Positions 17,863 to 26,435 of a stretch of 64,000 bases of DNA are shown here, one piece after another. Below the pieces are notes generated by a model. It worked only from the letters and a program-made list of their open reading frames with translations. It was not told where the DNA came from and did no database searches. The position numbers and the translations under genes were made by a program. The stretch lies in assembly GCA_020634035.1 (NCBI GenBank), contig JACKCM010000005.1:186001-250000 (forward strand), in the 5' to 3' direction. This DNA comes from Candidatus Obscuribacterales bacterium (GTDB lineage Bacteria > Cyanobacteriota > Vampirovibrionia > Obscuribacterales > Obscuribacteraceae). The stretch's first letter is position 1. Each line of letters starts with the position of its first letter.

Positions 17863-20800
17863 TTATTGCGGTCGGTTCGGGCACGATGACTCCAGCACTG
17901 AGACCTGGTCCGGCTCTGCATTTGCCGGGGGCTCGCTGCCTCGACCGAATCGTGAAGAGAGCGATTTTAGAATAAGGTAGAGAACCGGCACTATAAACAG
18001 ACTCAAAAGAGTCGACAGTACCATGCCACCCAGCACGGTCGTGCCCAGAGAATGCCGACTGTGGGCTCCTGCGCCTTCAGCGAAAGCCAGGGGAAGAATG
18101 CCGAAGATGAAAGCCAGGGAAGTCATGATAATCGGTCTGAATCTTGTCATCACCGCATCCAGTACCGCCTTGTGGTAGGAGAGTCCTTTCTTGTGCAGCT
18201 GGTTCGCGAACTCTACTATCAAAATTGAGTTTTTGCTGGCCAGTCCAATAAGCATCACCAGCCCGATCTGACAGAAGATGTCGTTGTTCAGACCTCGCAA
18301 CATTTGAGCGCTCAGGGCACCTAACACGGCCAGGGGGACGGCAAGAAGGATGATCAAAGGATCGAGAAGACTTTCATACTGCGCTGCCAGAACCAGGAAA
18401 ACAAAGAGCAGTCCGAGGGCAAAAATAAAGATAGCCAGATTCCCTGACTGGATCTCTTCTAGAGAGACACCGGTCCATTCAAAACCCATACCCCTGGGCA
18501 GCACCCTGGAGGCGATCGCCTCCATCTCGGCGATTGCCTGACCGGAGCTTATACCTGGTGCCGGGGAGCCATTTACTTCGATGGATTTGAAGAGATTGTA
18601 GTGATAGATAGTCGGAGCATTGGTGGTCGATTTTACGGTGATCAAATTATTGAGCGGTACCATCTCTTGTCCGGGAGAATTGTCGGCTCTGACATAGAGC
18701 TTTTCTATATCCCTGGGATTACTCCGAAAAGGTGCATCTGCCTGGATATAGGTGCGATAACTCCTATCTAGATAATCGAAATCGTTTACATAGAGTGAGC
18801 CGATGAAGACCTGTATGGTGTTGAAAATATCCGCTACCTTAACCCCTATCGACTCGGCTCGGTCTCGGTCCACATCGATTTGCAATTGTGGTGAGTCTAT
18901 TCGGAAGGTGGACTGGATGCCGGTCAGATTTGGATTAGTTCTTGCTTCGGCGATAAATTTGTCGGCAAGATGCGAAAAGTCTTCCAGGGGTAATCTGAGG
19001 GTGTTCTCCAGTTCGAAGGCGAAGCCGCCGAAATTGCCCAGACCCTGAATCGGAGGAGGATTGAAAGGGATGCAGAAAGCTTCGTCGATGGCGAAGAGCG
19101 GACCCCGCAATTTGTTGATGATGGCTGAAGCCGATTGCCCCTCGCCTTCCCTTTCGTGCCAGGGTTTGAGAGTGCAGAAAACAATGGCGTTGCTGGAATT
19201 GTTTCCGGAGAAGCTGAAGCCGCCCACGGCGAAAACGCCCTGGATCTCTTTTATCTTGCTGACCTCTTTTTCTACTTTCGAAACGACCTTATTCGTATAA
19301 TCGAGAGAGACTCCTTCGGGACCCTGGACAATAATCATAAAATAGCCGACATCTTCATCCGGCAGAAAGCCGGTCGGCAGTTTTTGATAGAGGAAGCCGG
19401 TGAGAGCCAGGGAGGCAACGAAAACCACCGTGGTTATCAGTTTGTGATTCAAGACCAGTTGCACAATACGCTCGCACAGAGAGCGGGCACCATTGATTAT
19501 TCCGTTGACGAATTTAAAGAACCGGTTAGGCGCGCCCTCTTCTTTTAGAAGAAGAGCGGACAGGGCAGGGGTCAGAGTCAGGGCATTGAAAGCGGAGATT
19601 CCAACGGAGATAGCCAGGGTGAGGGCGAACTGGCGATAAAGCTGACCTGTGGTGCCGGGAAAGAAGGCTACCGGAATAAACACCGCCGCCAGTACCAGTG
19701 CCGTGGCGATAACCGCTCCGGTTACCTCTTTCATCCCTTCTTTGGCTGCTTCCATGGCAGATAGTTTTCTCTCTTCCATTAAGCGGGCGATATTCTCTAC
19801 CACGACTATGGCGTCATCGACCACCAGCCCTGTAGCCAGCGTAATCCCGAATAAGGTGAGGGTGTTTATCGAGAATCCGAAAGCGTACATGACGGCAAAA
19901 GTACCTACCAGTGATACCGGTATGGTAATCGCTGGAATCAGAGTGGTTCTCCAGTTCTGCAGGAAGATGAAGATCACTGCTACCACGAGCAGAATAGCCT
20001 CTACCAGTGTTTTTATCACTTCATGAATAGACTCTTCCACGGCTCGCGTCGTGTCGAAGGCAATTTCGCAGCGGACTCCGGGGGGCAGGTCCCGGGAGAG
20101 ATCCTTGAGAACGGCTTTGCTCTCTCTTGCCACATCGAGGGCGTTCGCTCCGGGCAACTGGTAGATGGCTATACCGACAGCGTTCAGACCTTTGTATCGT
20201 AAAAAGGTCCCGTAGTTTTCTGCGCCCAATTCAACCCTGCCCAGATCTTTCAGTTTGACCACTGCGCCATGGGGGGCTCTTTTGACAACGATTTCGGCAA
20301 ATTCTGAAGGAGTCCTTAGCCTGCCTCTTACCCTGGTGCTGATTTCGAATGACTGACCTTCCGGATAAGGGGCCTTGCCGATGGAGCCGCTGGCTACCTG
20401 CAGGTTTTGTTCCGAGAGTGCCCTGGTGACATCGGTGGTGGTTATCTTTCTTTTGTTCAGTTTGTTGGGATCAAGCCAGATCCTCATCGAGTATTTTCTT
20501 TCACCGAATATAGTGACCTCGCCCACACCTTTGACCCGCTTCAAGGCGTCTTTGAAATAGAGATCGGCATAATTGCTCAGATATAGAGAATCGTGGCGAT
20601 CCGATGCCAGGGCCGCTGCAAAAATGATTGTTGTCGAGACTTTGTCGACAGTGACTCCTGTTTTCTTCACCTCGTCGGGCAATCTTCCCTGGACCGAGCC
20701 GACCCGGTTTTGCACGTCTACGGCGGCGGCATCGATGTCTCTTTCGAGATCGAAGGTGACATTGATGGTGCTGGTGCCGTCATTGCCACTACTGGAGGTG

Positions 20801-21036
20801 ATGTATTTCATGCCGTTGACGCCGTTTATTTGTTGTTCCAGAATGTTGGTTACGCTGGATTCTACGGCTGTGGCATTGGCTCCGACATAGTTGGTCGTTA
20901 CTTTTACCTGGGGCGGCACTATCTGAGGATACTGGGCGATAGGCAGGTTTGGAATGGCAACCAGACCGGCTATGAGAATCACCAGGGAGCAGACCGAGGC
21001 GAAAATAGGCCGATTGATGAAAAAATCTACGATCAT
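17863..21036 (-). CDS. RND multidrug efflux permease, HAE1 family (AcrB/MexB-like)
   Basis: A 1057-residue inner-membrane transporter of full HAE1 length. It begins with the standard FFINRPIFASVCSLVILIAG helix and QYPQIVPPQVKVTTNYVGANA. The proton-relay region of helix 4 is recognisable (LATGLVVDDAIVVVENIARLMEE, with the paired aspartates), as are FIPVAFFPGTTGQLYRQFALT and GLASKNSILIVEFAN. It acts with an adaptor and an outer-membrane channel to export drugs or other amphiphiles. The adaptor is encoded 22 bases upstream; no TolC-type gene lies in the window. The unit is divergent from a TetR gene with operator-like dyads between them. Confidence 0.97.
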   Translation of the reverse strand: MIVDFFINRPIFASVCSLVILIAGLVAIPNLPIAQYPQIVPPQVKVTTNYVGANATAVESSVTNILEQQINGVNGMKYITSSSGNDGTSTINVTFDLERDIDAAAVDVQNRVGSVQGRLPDEVKKTGVTVDKVSTTIIFAAALASDRHDSLYLSNYADLYFKDALKRVKGVGEVTIFGERKYSMRIWLDPNKLNKRKITTTDVTRALSEQNLQVASGSIGKAPYPEGQSFEISTRVRGRLRTPSEFAEIVVKRAPHGAVVKLKDLGRVELGAENYGTFLRYKGLNAVGIAIYQLPGANALDVARESKAVLKDLSRDLPPGVRCEIAFDTTRAVEESIHEVIKTLVEAILLVVAVIFIFLQNWRTTLIPAITIPVSLVGTFAVMYAFGFSINTLTLFGITLATGLVVDDAIVVVENIARLMEERKLSAMEAAKEGMKEVTGAVIATALVLAAVFIPVAFFPGTTGQLYRQFALTLAISVGISAFNALTLTPALSALLLKEEGAPNRFFKFVNGIINGARSLCERIVQLVLNHKLITTVVFVASLALTGFLYQKLPTGFLPDEDVGYFMIIVQGPEGVSLDYTNKVVSKVEKEVSKIKEIQGVFAVGGFSFSGNNSSNAIVFCTLKPWHEREGEGQSASAIINKLRGPLFAIDEAFCIPFNPPPIQGLGNFGGFAFELENTLRLPLEDFSHLADKFIAEARTNPNLTGIQSTFRIDSPQLQIDVDRDRAESIGVKVADIFNTIQVFIGSLYVNDFDYLDRSYRTYIQADAPFRSNPRDIEKLYVRADNSPGQEMVPLNNLITVKSTTNAPTIYHYNLFKSIEVNGSPAPGISSGQAIAEMEAIASRVLPRGMGFEWTGVSLEEIQSGNLAIFIFALGLLFVFLVLAAQYESLLDPLIILLAVPLAVLGALSAQMLRGLNNDIFCQIGLVMLIGLASKNSILIVEFANQLHKKGLSYHKAVLDAVMTRFRPIIMTSLAFIFGILPLAFAEGAGAHSRHSLGTTVLGGMVLSTLLSLFIVPVLYLILKSLSSRFGRGSEPPANAEPDQVSVLESSCPNRPQ

Positions 21037-21058
21037 TTATCCAGGCTCCGCTTTTAAT

Positions 21059-22279
21059 TCATTTGGCTGCCGCTGTCACAGGGACACCGTCTGCCAGCCG
21101 TTGAATACCCGACACGATAACCCGGTCTCCATCTTTTAATCCGGACTTGATTCTATAGGCGGTGCCTTCGATGCCGTAGACCTCGACCTCTTTTCTGCTT
21201 GCGACGAGCTTGCCCTCGCTTTTCTCTTCGGCTTTGAAGACAAAGTATTTGCCTGCGGTCTGACTGACCGCTGTGGTCGGTACCGAGACGATTCGTTTGC
21301 TGTCTTTTCGAATCAGGGCATTGACCACCTGGTCGGCTCGAAGACGGCTGTTCGTATTTGGATAGAGAGCCTTTACCAGTACCGTTTGACTATCGGGATC
21401 GACAGTCGGCGCGATAAATGCGACCTTCGCCTGACCGAACTGATCTCCTTCGGAAGAGACCAGCTCTACACTGCTGCCTTTAGAAATAGAGGCAGCTTTC
21501 TCGGCCGGAATAGACATGTAGGCTTCTAGAGGATGGTTTTCGGTAACTGAGGTGAGAGTAGTCGATGTGGTTACATAGTCTCCCAGCTTGACCGGTATAT
21601 CTCCTACGGTGCCGGCGAAGGGTGCTTCGATTCGGTAATACTTCAAATTGGCTTGCTCGGCTTGCAGATTGGCCAGAGCCTGCTCGTGATTGCGTTCATG
21701 TTTCTGAATCGTCATTTTCTGGGCCTTGATCTGTTGCAAGGCGGCGTCCACTTCGGCTCGGGCCGATACGGAGCGATTCTTCCAGGAATCTAAATCAGCG
21801 TCCGAAACAGCACCATCCTTCTTTAGATTTTTATATCGTTCGAATTGAGACCGGGTGTATTCGGCTTCAGCTTTTTTGCTCTCTAGTGTGCTTTCCAGTG
21901 ACGCAAGGGTGGCTCTTGCCACTTCCAGATCCGATTCGACAGAGTGTGCGGCCGCATCGACAGCCTGGGTCTGGGCTGATTTTACCCTCGAATCGATGGT
22001 CATCAAAAGGCTGCCGGCTTTTACTTCAGTGCCTGCCTGCACAAGTATTTCAGTCACATGACCTTCTACGAAAGGACAGATGGATACAGACTTTCTGGAG
22101 CGCATCGTGGCCAGATATTCTTCTTTCTCCAGATAAGGCGCCTCGCTCAAGCGCAGCACCTGCACCACTGTCGGGGGAGCCTTGCGGGCCTCGGTCTCCT
22201 GGCTGCATCCGGAAGCGGATATAGAGAGAACCGCTGCCAGCAGTATATATAGGTAAGGCAAAAGAGACTTTTGAAGCAT
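21059..22279 (-). CDS. RND efflux periplasmic adaptor lipoprotein (AcrA/MexA-like)
   Basis: A 406-residue membrane-fusion protein. Its signal ends in a lipobox (ISASGC, cysteine near residue 25), so it is lipid-anchored. Domains in order: barrel-sandwich first half (VSICPFVEGHVTEILVQAGTEVKAGSLLMTID), an alpha-helical hairpin (residues about 105-210, with many Glu, Lys and Ala), second lipoyl half (YYRIEAPFAGTVGDIPVKLGDYV), beta-barrel and C-terminal membrane-proximal domain. It bridges the permease encoded just downstream to an outer-membrane channel. The start is 54 bases from the first of two dyads that probably bind the divergent TetR regulator. Confidence 0.95.
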   Translation of the reverse strand: MLQKSLLPYLYILLAAVLSISASGCSQETEARKAPPTVVQVLRLSEAPYLEKEEYLATMRSRKSVSICPFVEGHVTEILVQAGTEVKAGSLLMTIDSRVKSAQTQAVDAAAHSVESDLEVARATLASLESTLESKKAEAEYTRSQFERYKNLKKDGAVSDADLDSWKNRSVSARAEVDAALQQIKAQKMTIQKHERNHEQALANLQAEQANLKYYRIEAPFAGTVGDIPVKLGDYVTTSTTLTSVTENHPLEAYMSIPAEKAASISKGSSVELVSSEGDQFGQAKVAFIAPTVDPDSQTVLVKALYPNTNSRLRADQVVNALIRKDSKRIVSVPTTAVSQTAGKYFVFKAEEKSEGKLVASRKEVEVYGIEGTAYRIKSGLKDGDRVIVSGIQRLADGVPVTAAAK

Positions 22280-22333
22280 GGGGATACCGAATTGATTTCT
22301 TGGGCGGGGCGGGGTGCGCGCTCTTCTTACCAG

Positions 22334-22375
22334 AGTATGTTAGCATACTGGAGTATGGTTTCATACTGTGGTATG
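22334..22375. promoter_or_regulatory. TetR-type operators: two dyads plus a third half-site, phased at 18 bp
   Basis: Two near-identical palindromes, AGTATG-TTAG-CATACT at 22334-22349 and AGTATG-GTTT-CATACT at 22352-22367, lie 18 bases apart. A third half-site, GGTATG at 22370-22375, keeps the same 18-base step. They lie between the adaptor start (22279) and the TetR start (22384), so binding would control both directions. TATGCT at 22372-22377 could serve as the -10 for the TetR gene. Confidence 0.85.
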
Positions 22376-22383
22376 CTCACCTT

Positions 22384-23007
22384 ATGAATGATATGAAACA
22401 AAAGCGGGTCGAAAGAAGAAAGGAAGAGCGTCGGCAGAATCTTGTCGATGCCGCCCGGGACCTTTTTCTGAGTCGGGGCTATGATGGTACTACGATAGAC
22501 GACATCGTATCCAGGGCTGACCTTGCAAAAGTTACTTTCTATGCCTATTTTAAGTCGAAAGAGGAGATGGCTCTAGAAGTTAAACGCCAGGCTTCCGAAG
22601 AAGCCCTGGAGTATCTCGAGGAACTGCTCAATCGCAAACTTTCAGCCCGGGAGATGCTCAATCTTTTAATAGAGGATATAGTCTCCTGGACCGAGGCTAA
22701 CTGGCGTTTACTGGATGTTTTCTGCTCTCAGCGGTTCAGTCCACTGGTCAATAGAGATGAGAGCCAGGAGTGTAAACCGGAGCCGATGATGCTGGGACTC
22801 GATGCGATCATCGCCCGGGGACAGGAACAGGGTATTTATCGCCAGGACATCGACAGAGCGATGGTGGCGCATATTCTTGATCTGGCAATTCTCTGCGAGC
22901 AATACCGCTGGGCTAAGACAGGTCGGCCGCAAGGTGTGCTCAAAGAGAATCTTGAACGCTGCATAGATTTTGCCGTGCACGGTATTGAGATTCCGAAAAA
23001 TAGTTAG
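22384..23007 (+). CDS. TetR/AcrR family transcriptional regulator of the adjacent RND pump
   Basis: About 207 residues from the ATG at 22384. The open frame extends 28 codons upstream, but only through the operator dyads. The N-terminal DNA-binding domain is typical: RRQNLVDAARDLFLSRGYDGTTIDDIVSRADLAKVTFYAYFKSKEEM (residues about 16-62) with the helix-turn-helix near 37-57. The C-terminal ligand domain is helical and unremarkable. No ribosome site is visible. A possible -10 (TATGCT at 22372-22377) would put the transcript start on the ATG itself, so a leaderless message is plausible. By position and operators it should repress the divergent efflux pair and itself, responding to a pump substrate. 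Confidence 0.92.
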   Translation: MNDMKQKRVERRKEERRQNLVDAARDLFLSRGYDGTTIDDIVSRADLAKVTFYAYFKSKEEMALEVKRQASEEALEYLEELLNRKLSAREMLNLLIEDIVSWTEANWRLLDVFCSQRFSPLVNRDESQECKPEPMMLGLDAIIARGQEQGIYRQDIDRAMVAHILDLAILCEQYRWAKTGRPQGVLKENLERCIDFAVHGIEIPKNS

Positions 23008-23843
23008 AAGCCGCTCTTTGCTTTGTCTATCTTTCTATGGAAAAAAGAGATCAGGCTCAATAAATCGAGGGCGTCTTCGAAGTCCATATGCCAGCCTTCG
23101 CGAAAAACCCTGGTCTGTTCGTCTTGAAAGGTAAGAAGAAGACCTTTGAGCATGCACATCAAGGTGAATTGCTCGGCATGATCGTTTTCGTTTTGAAACT
23201 GATTGAGGGCGAGTTTCGGTGGACGCTGCATAGAAAAAGACAGAGCGTGCTCGGCTATCGCCGGTCCTTCTATACGCAGACCGGTCTTAGCGCGCAATTT
23301 TTCTTGAAGCAGTTTTGAAGCTTCCAGGACACAGCGATAATAGCCCCGGTCGAGAATGAACTCCGGACGGGTCGAAAGCAAAATGTCCGGGTGGAGCCTT
23401 CTTTGTTTGACTGCTCTATTCAGGGATTCTGCCCGGGTCTCGGCATCGGGTATAGAATAAATCGGCTTACTTGCATCGAAGTCGGTGAGCTTGAGAGACT
23501 GATCGAGAGTGAGTCCGGCATAGCTCAAAATTGCGTTTATTTTCTTTCGATAGTCTTCGACCGCTTCGTCTCCGCGTCTGCGTTTTAGATGTTCGCCGGT
23601 TCTCCGCAAAAATATGGCGATGGTGCCGGCACCACCGTCTTTGCCCTGTTGTTCTTCAAGGGCATGAAAAAGCCGGTGATGTCTGCCGCTATGAGAATAG
23701 ACATCCTCGACACCGCTGCCGACTAGAAGCGCCCCTACCTCTCCATCCGAGATCATGTCTTCCATCTCTACAAAGGCGTCGCAGATCATGGTCAGGTAGG
23801 TCTGGTCTATTCTTGATTCTGATCTCAGTTCTGAGTCTGACAT
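23004..23843 (-). CDS. TIGR02391/Ymh-like protein
   Basis: About 279 residues from the ATG at 23843, which follows an AAGG site; an in-frame TTG sits three codons upstream. The C-terminal half (LDRGYYRCVLEASKLLQEKLRAKTGLRIEGPAIAEHALSF and onward) matches the layout of the Ymh/TIGR02391 family, often found beside mobile or defence genes. The usual RNP..H motif there is replaced by TFQDEQTRVFREGWHMDF. The N-terminal half is helical and has no domain I know. It converges on the TetR gene with a 4-base overlap. Function is unknown; the family call is moderate. Confidence 0.6.
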   Translation of the reverse strand: MSDSELRSESRIDQTYLTMICDAFVEMEDMISDGEVGALLVGSGVEDVYSHSGRHHRLFHALEEQQGKDGGAGTIAIFLRRTGEHLKRRRGDEAVEDYRKKINAILSYAGLTLDQSLKLTDFDASKPIYSIPDAETRAESLNRAVKQRRLHPDILLSTRPEFILDRGYYRCVLEASKLLQEKLRAKTGLRIEGPAIAEHALSFSMQRPPKLALNQFQNENDHAEQFTLMCMLKGLLLTFQDEQTRVFREGWHMDFEDALDLLSLISFFHRKIDKAKSGF

Positions 23844-23921
23844 GGATAACAACCTTGCAAATAAGAATCTCGATAGCTAAACTGACTACTCATTCAGGTT
23901 TGGACGAGAGCAATAGCATCT

Positions 23922-25055
23922 ATGACCAGGGCAATTTCTAAGCATAAGCTGAAATCTACTCTAATTTCACTCTCTCTATTATTTTGCCCTGTCTTTGCCC
24001 AGGCATCCCGGGCCCAGGAGCAACCTCTTCAGAGCGAGGTTCCTACTATGGCTCCTGCACAGGCGCCTCAGGTTCCACAGACACCTCAGGTCCCACAGGT
24101 ACCTCAATACCAACCTTATCAGCCTCAGGAATCCGGACAACAGGAACCGGAACAAGAAGAACCACCCCAGCGCTATATGCCGCCGCCGCCCCAGCAGTCC
24201 TATGGCTATCGACCGCAATACAGTGCCGTTCCCAACCAGGGTTATGGTGACCATTTCTATGGCGGTGGGGGCGGATTTGAAGGTACCTACGGCATTCAGC
24301 CTTCTCAGTATTATGGCAACGCTGCCTATCAGGGCGGCTTCAACAACGGACCCCGCTCCGGGACGATTTATGCCCCCCAGGGTCTGAACCTGCCTATGAC
24401 TTTGCAGACCGCTATCTCTACCCAGGTGGCGAAACCCGGTGATCTTATTCAAGGAGAGATCAGTCAGATGGTCTCCCTGGGCGGAAGAGGCTATATACCG
24501 GCCGGTACCCAGGTGGTGGGCTCGGTGGGAGAATCCCGCGCCGGCAGGCGCTTGAGTCGCTCCGGGGCGCTCAGCATCGAGTTTACTTCTATGCGTCTGC
24601 CCTCCGGTCAGATGGTTCCGATAAATGCCCATCTAGTAGGTGATATCGGCAAATACAAGAACAAGGGTCAGGGCAATCAGGACCTCTATCGCGGAGAAGG
24701 AGCGGGTACCAAAGTAGGACAGTTCTTTCTGCGCGGTCTGGGCGGTGCCGGTCTGGGGGCTGCCCTGGGCACCGGTCTTGGTGCCATAGCCGGAGGCAGT
24801 CGTGGTGTCGGTCGAGGGGCCTGGGGTGGTGCCGCCATTGGTGGCGGACTTGGTGCCGCCGATATGTTGTTGCGAAAAGGTCGTGACGTTATCGTGCCGT
24901 CAGGAACCGAGGTGCAGATCCAGCTCGATGAGCCGGTTGCCCTGCCCTCGTTTGCCGCCGGTGGCTATAACAATGGCGGCGGCTATAATGCCGGTGGTTA
25001 TGGCGGCGGTGGCGGCTATAACAATGGCGGAGGTTATAGAGGCGGCTATAACTAA
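23922..25055 (+). CDS. Secreted Pro/Gln-rich and Gly/Tyr-rich surface protein
   Basis: A 377-residue protein with a signal peptide (TLISLSLLFCPVFAQA). Residues 30-95 are a low-complexity region of Pro, Gln and Val (repeats of QVPQ). Residues 145-335 are a folded domain: an SH3-like or beta stretch (AKPGDLIQGEISQMVSLGGRGYIPAGTQVVGSVGES), a Gly/Ala hydrophobic stretch like a glycine-zipper (LGAALGTGLGAIAGG) and VPSGTEVQIQLDEP. The last 40 residues are repeats of GGYNNGGGY type. The glycine zipper suggests membrane association. The PAGT...G pattern recalls TrbI/VirB10-type proteins but is not enough for that call. It meets the next gene tail to tail. Confidence 0.75.
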   Translation: MTRAISKHKLKSTLISLSLLFCPVFAQASRAQEQPLQSEVPTMAPAQAPQVPQTPQVPQVPQYQPYQPQESGQQEPEQEEPPQRYMPPPPQQSYGYRPQYSAVPNQGYGDHFYGGGGGFEGTYGIQPSQYYGNAAYQGGFNNGPRSGTIYAPQGLNLPMTLQTAISTQVAKPGDLIQGEISQMVSLGGRGYIPAGTQVVGSVGESRAGRRLSRSGALSIEFTSMRLPSGQMVPINAHLVGDIGKYKNKGQGNQDLYRGEGAGTKVGQFFLRGLGGAGLGAALGTGLGAIAGGSRGVGRGAWGGAAIGGGLGAADMLLRKGRDVIVPSGTEVQIQLDEPVALPSFAAGGYNNGGGYNAGGYGGGGGYNNGGGYRGGYN

Positions 25056-26197
25056 AGCTCGCTCTCTGCTTCAGAGCTGGCTTTGAAGCGTGCCGCTTCG
25101 TCAAAGCGTCTTGCTTTCTTCAAGGTAGAGAGATAGTCATTGCGCAAGGCGGCCACGATGGCATGGTTCGGTCCGCGCAGTTTCTCTTCTATCTTCAAGG
25201 CACGCTTGAGATGCACCGAAGCGGTGGAGTACTGACCCCTGTTGCTCAGGGCATGGGCAAGGGCTGTTTCGATACTGGCGATATAGCCGCTATTGGCGCC
25301 ATAGGCTTCTTTAAAAGAGGTCAGAGCGAGGCGATAGTTGCCTTCGGCCTGGGCACCGCGACCAAGACCCGAGAGAGACTGGCTCCAGGCATCTAATTTG
25401 GCGTAGGTTCTGGGGTTGGTGAAGCCCAGGGTGCTCTTGCTGGCTTTATAAGATTTTTTCAAAAGGGGCTCGGCCAGGGCATAACGCCCCTCTTTCAGAT
25501 AGAGCCGTCCAAGATTCTCCCAGCTATGGGAGAGGGCGAGATGGTCGCCGGTCAGGGCCTGTTCTCTTAATTTGAGCGAAAGTTTATAGAGCTTCTCGCT
25601 TTCCGGATAGCGTCCGTTGACGGCATGTCCCTGGTAGGAAGCCGCCATCTTGTCAAAGAGAACGGCCAGCTCTAGATATTGATTGAGTACCTTATGGACC
25701 TCTTTGGGGTCCTTATGCTCTTTTTTGAACTTGCCTAATTCAATTACTCTGCGGTCGCCATACTGAATCACCCGCTCGGCAAGGGGGGCTGCTTTGTCAA
25801 AATTGCCTCGTTTCAAATAAAACTGGGCAAGCTTGCCGGAGCTGGAGATGACGTCATTGTTGGCAGGACCGAGCTTTTTCTCTTTTATCCTGACCGACTC
25901 TTCGAAAAGGGGCTCGGCTTTGTCGAAAAAGCCCCGGTAGTTGTAAAGTACTCCGAGGTTGGCCAGGGAGGCTGCCAGGCGCAGGTCGTCAGGCCCGAAT
26001 TTGCGGGCTTCTTCTATCGCTTTCTTAAATTCGCGCTCGGCTTCTCCGTAACAAAGCTCTTTATAGGCTTTCGCTCCGGCGACAGTACTGCGCCGCCACT
26101 CTTTGACCGAGGCCTGGGCGCAGGGCTGACCGAGCGCCAGGGAGGCAAGCAGAGCGGTTATTACAAGAGAGCTGGTTCTGGATGGAGATAAGGACAT
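25052..26197 (-). CDS. Secreted TPR protein
   Basis: About 381 residues from the ATG at 26197, giving a clean signal peptide (SSLVITALLASLALGQPCAQA); an in-frame ATG nine codons upstream is possible. The mature protein is a run of TPR units of the kinesin-light-chain/TPR_10 type: LRLAASLANLGVLYNYRGFFDKAEPLFEESVRIKEKKLGPAN, then KLAQFYLKRGNFDKAAPLAERVI, LGRLYLKEGRYALAEPLLKKSY and ALSNRGQYSTASVHLKRALKIEEKLRGPNH. It probably holds protein complexes in the periplasm. Its stop overlaps the stop of the convergent surface-protein gene by 4 bases. Confidence 0.87.
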   Translation of the reverse strand: MSLSPSRTSSLVITALLASLALGQPCAQASVKEWRRSTVAGAKAYKELCYGEAEREFKKAIEEARKFGPDDLRLAASLANLGVLYNYRGFFDKAEPLFEESVRIKEKKLGPANNDVISSSGKLAQFYLKRGNFDKAAPLAERVIQYGDRRVIELGKFKKEHKDPKEVHKVLNQYLELAVLFDKMAASYQGHAVNGRYPESEKLYKLSLKLREQALTGDHLALSHSWENLGRLYLKEGRYALAEPLLKKSYKASKSTLGFTNPRTYAKLDAWSQSLSGLGRGAQAEGNYRLALTSFKEAYGANSGYIASIETALAHALSNRGQYSTASVHLKRALKIEEKLRGPNHAIVAALRNDYLSTLKKARRFDEAARFKASSEAESEL

Positions 26198-26435
26198 TTT
26201 TGGTCTTGGAAATCCGGAAATCAAGATTGTAACCGAATTGTGCGTATATACTCGATGGACTCTTCTTAATCTTGACCGGAGCCGGGCTATTACAAGTTTG
26301 GCGGAAATTTAATACTTTGGTCATCTATAGAAGCAGGACAAGAACAATATGGTTCCCAATACGATATTCTTACGAGTCATTATCATTGTCTGAGTCAGTG
26401 ATATATCCCAGCCCCTCAACCCACATGGAATCAGA

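Noticed and set aside
23979..24632. A 217-codon minus-strand frame opposite the Pro/Gln-rich surface protein
   Set aside because: It is a shadow of low-complexity codons, with Arg/Leu/Gly runs and no family features.
24955..25050. A tandem DNA repeat or CRISPR-like pattern in the GGY-rich stretch
   Set aside because: It is codon repetition for Gly, Tyr and Asn in a reading frame, with no equal-length spacers.
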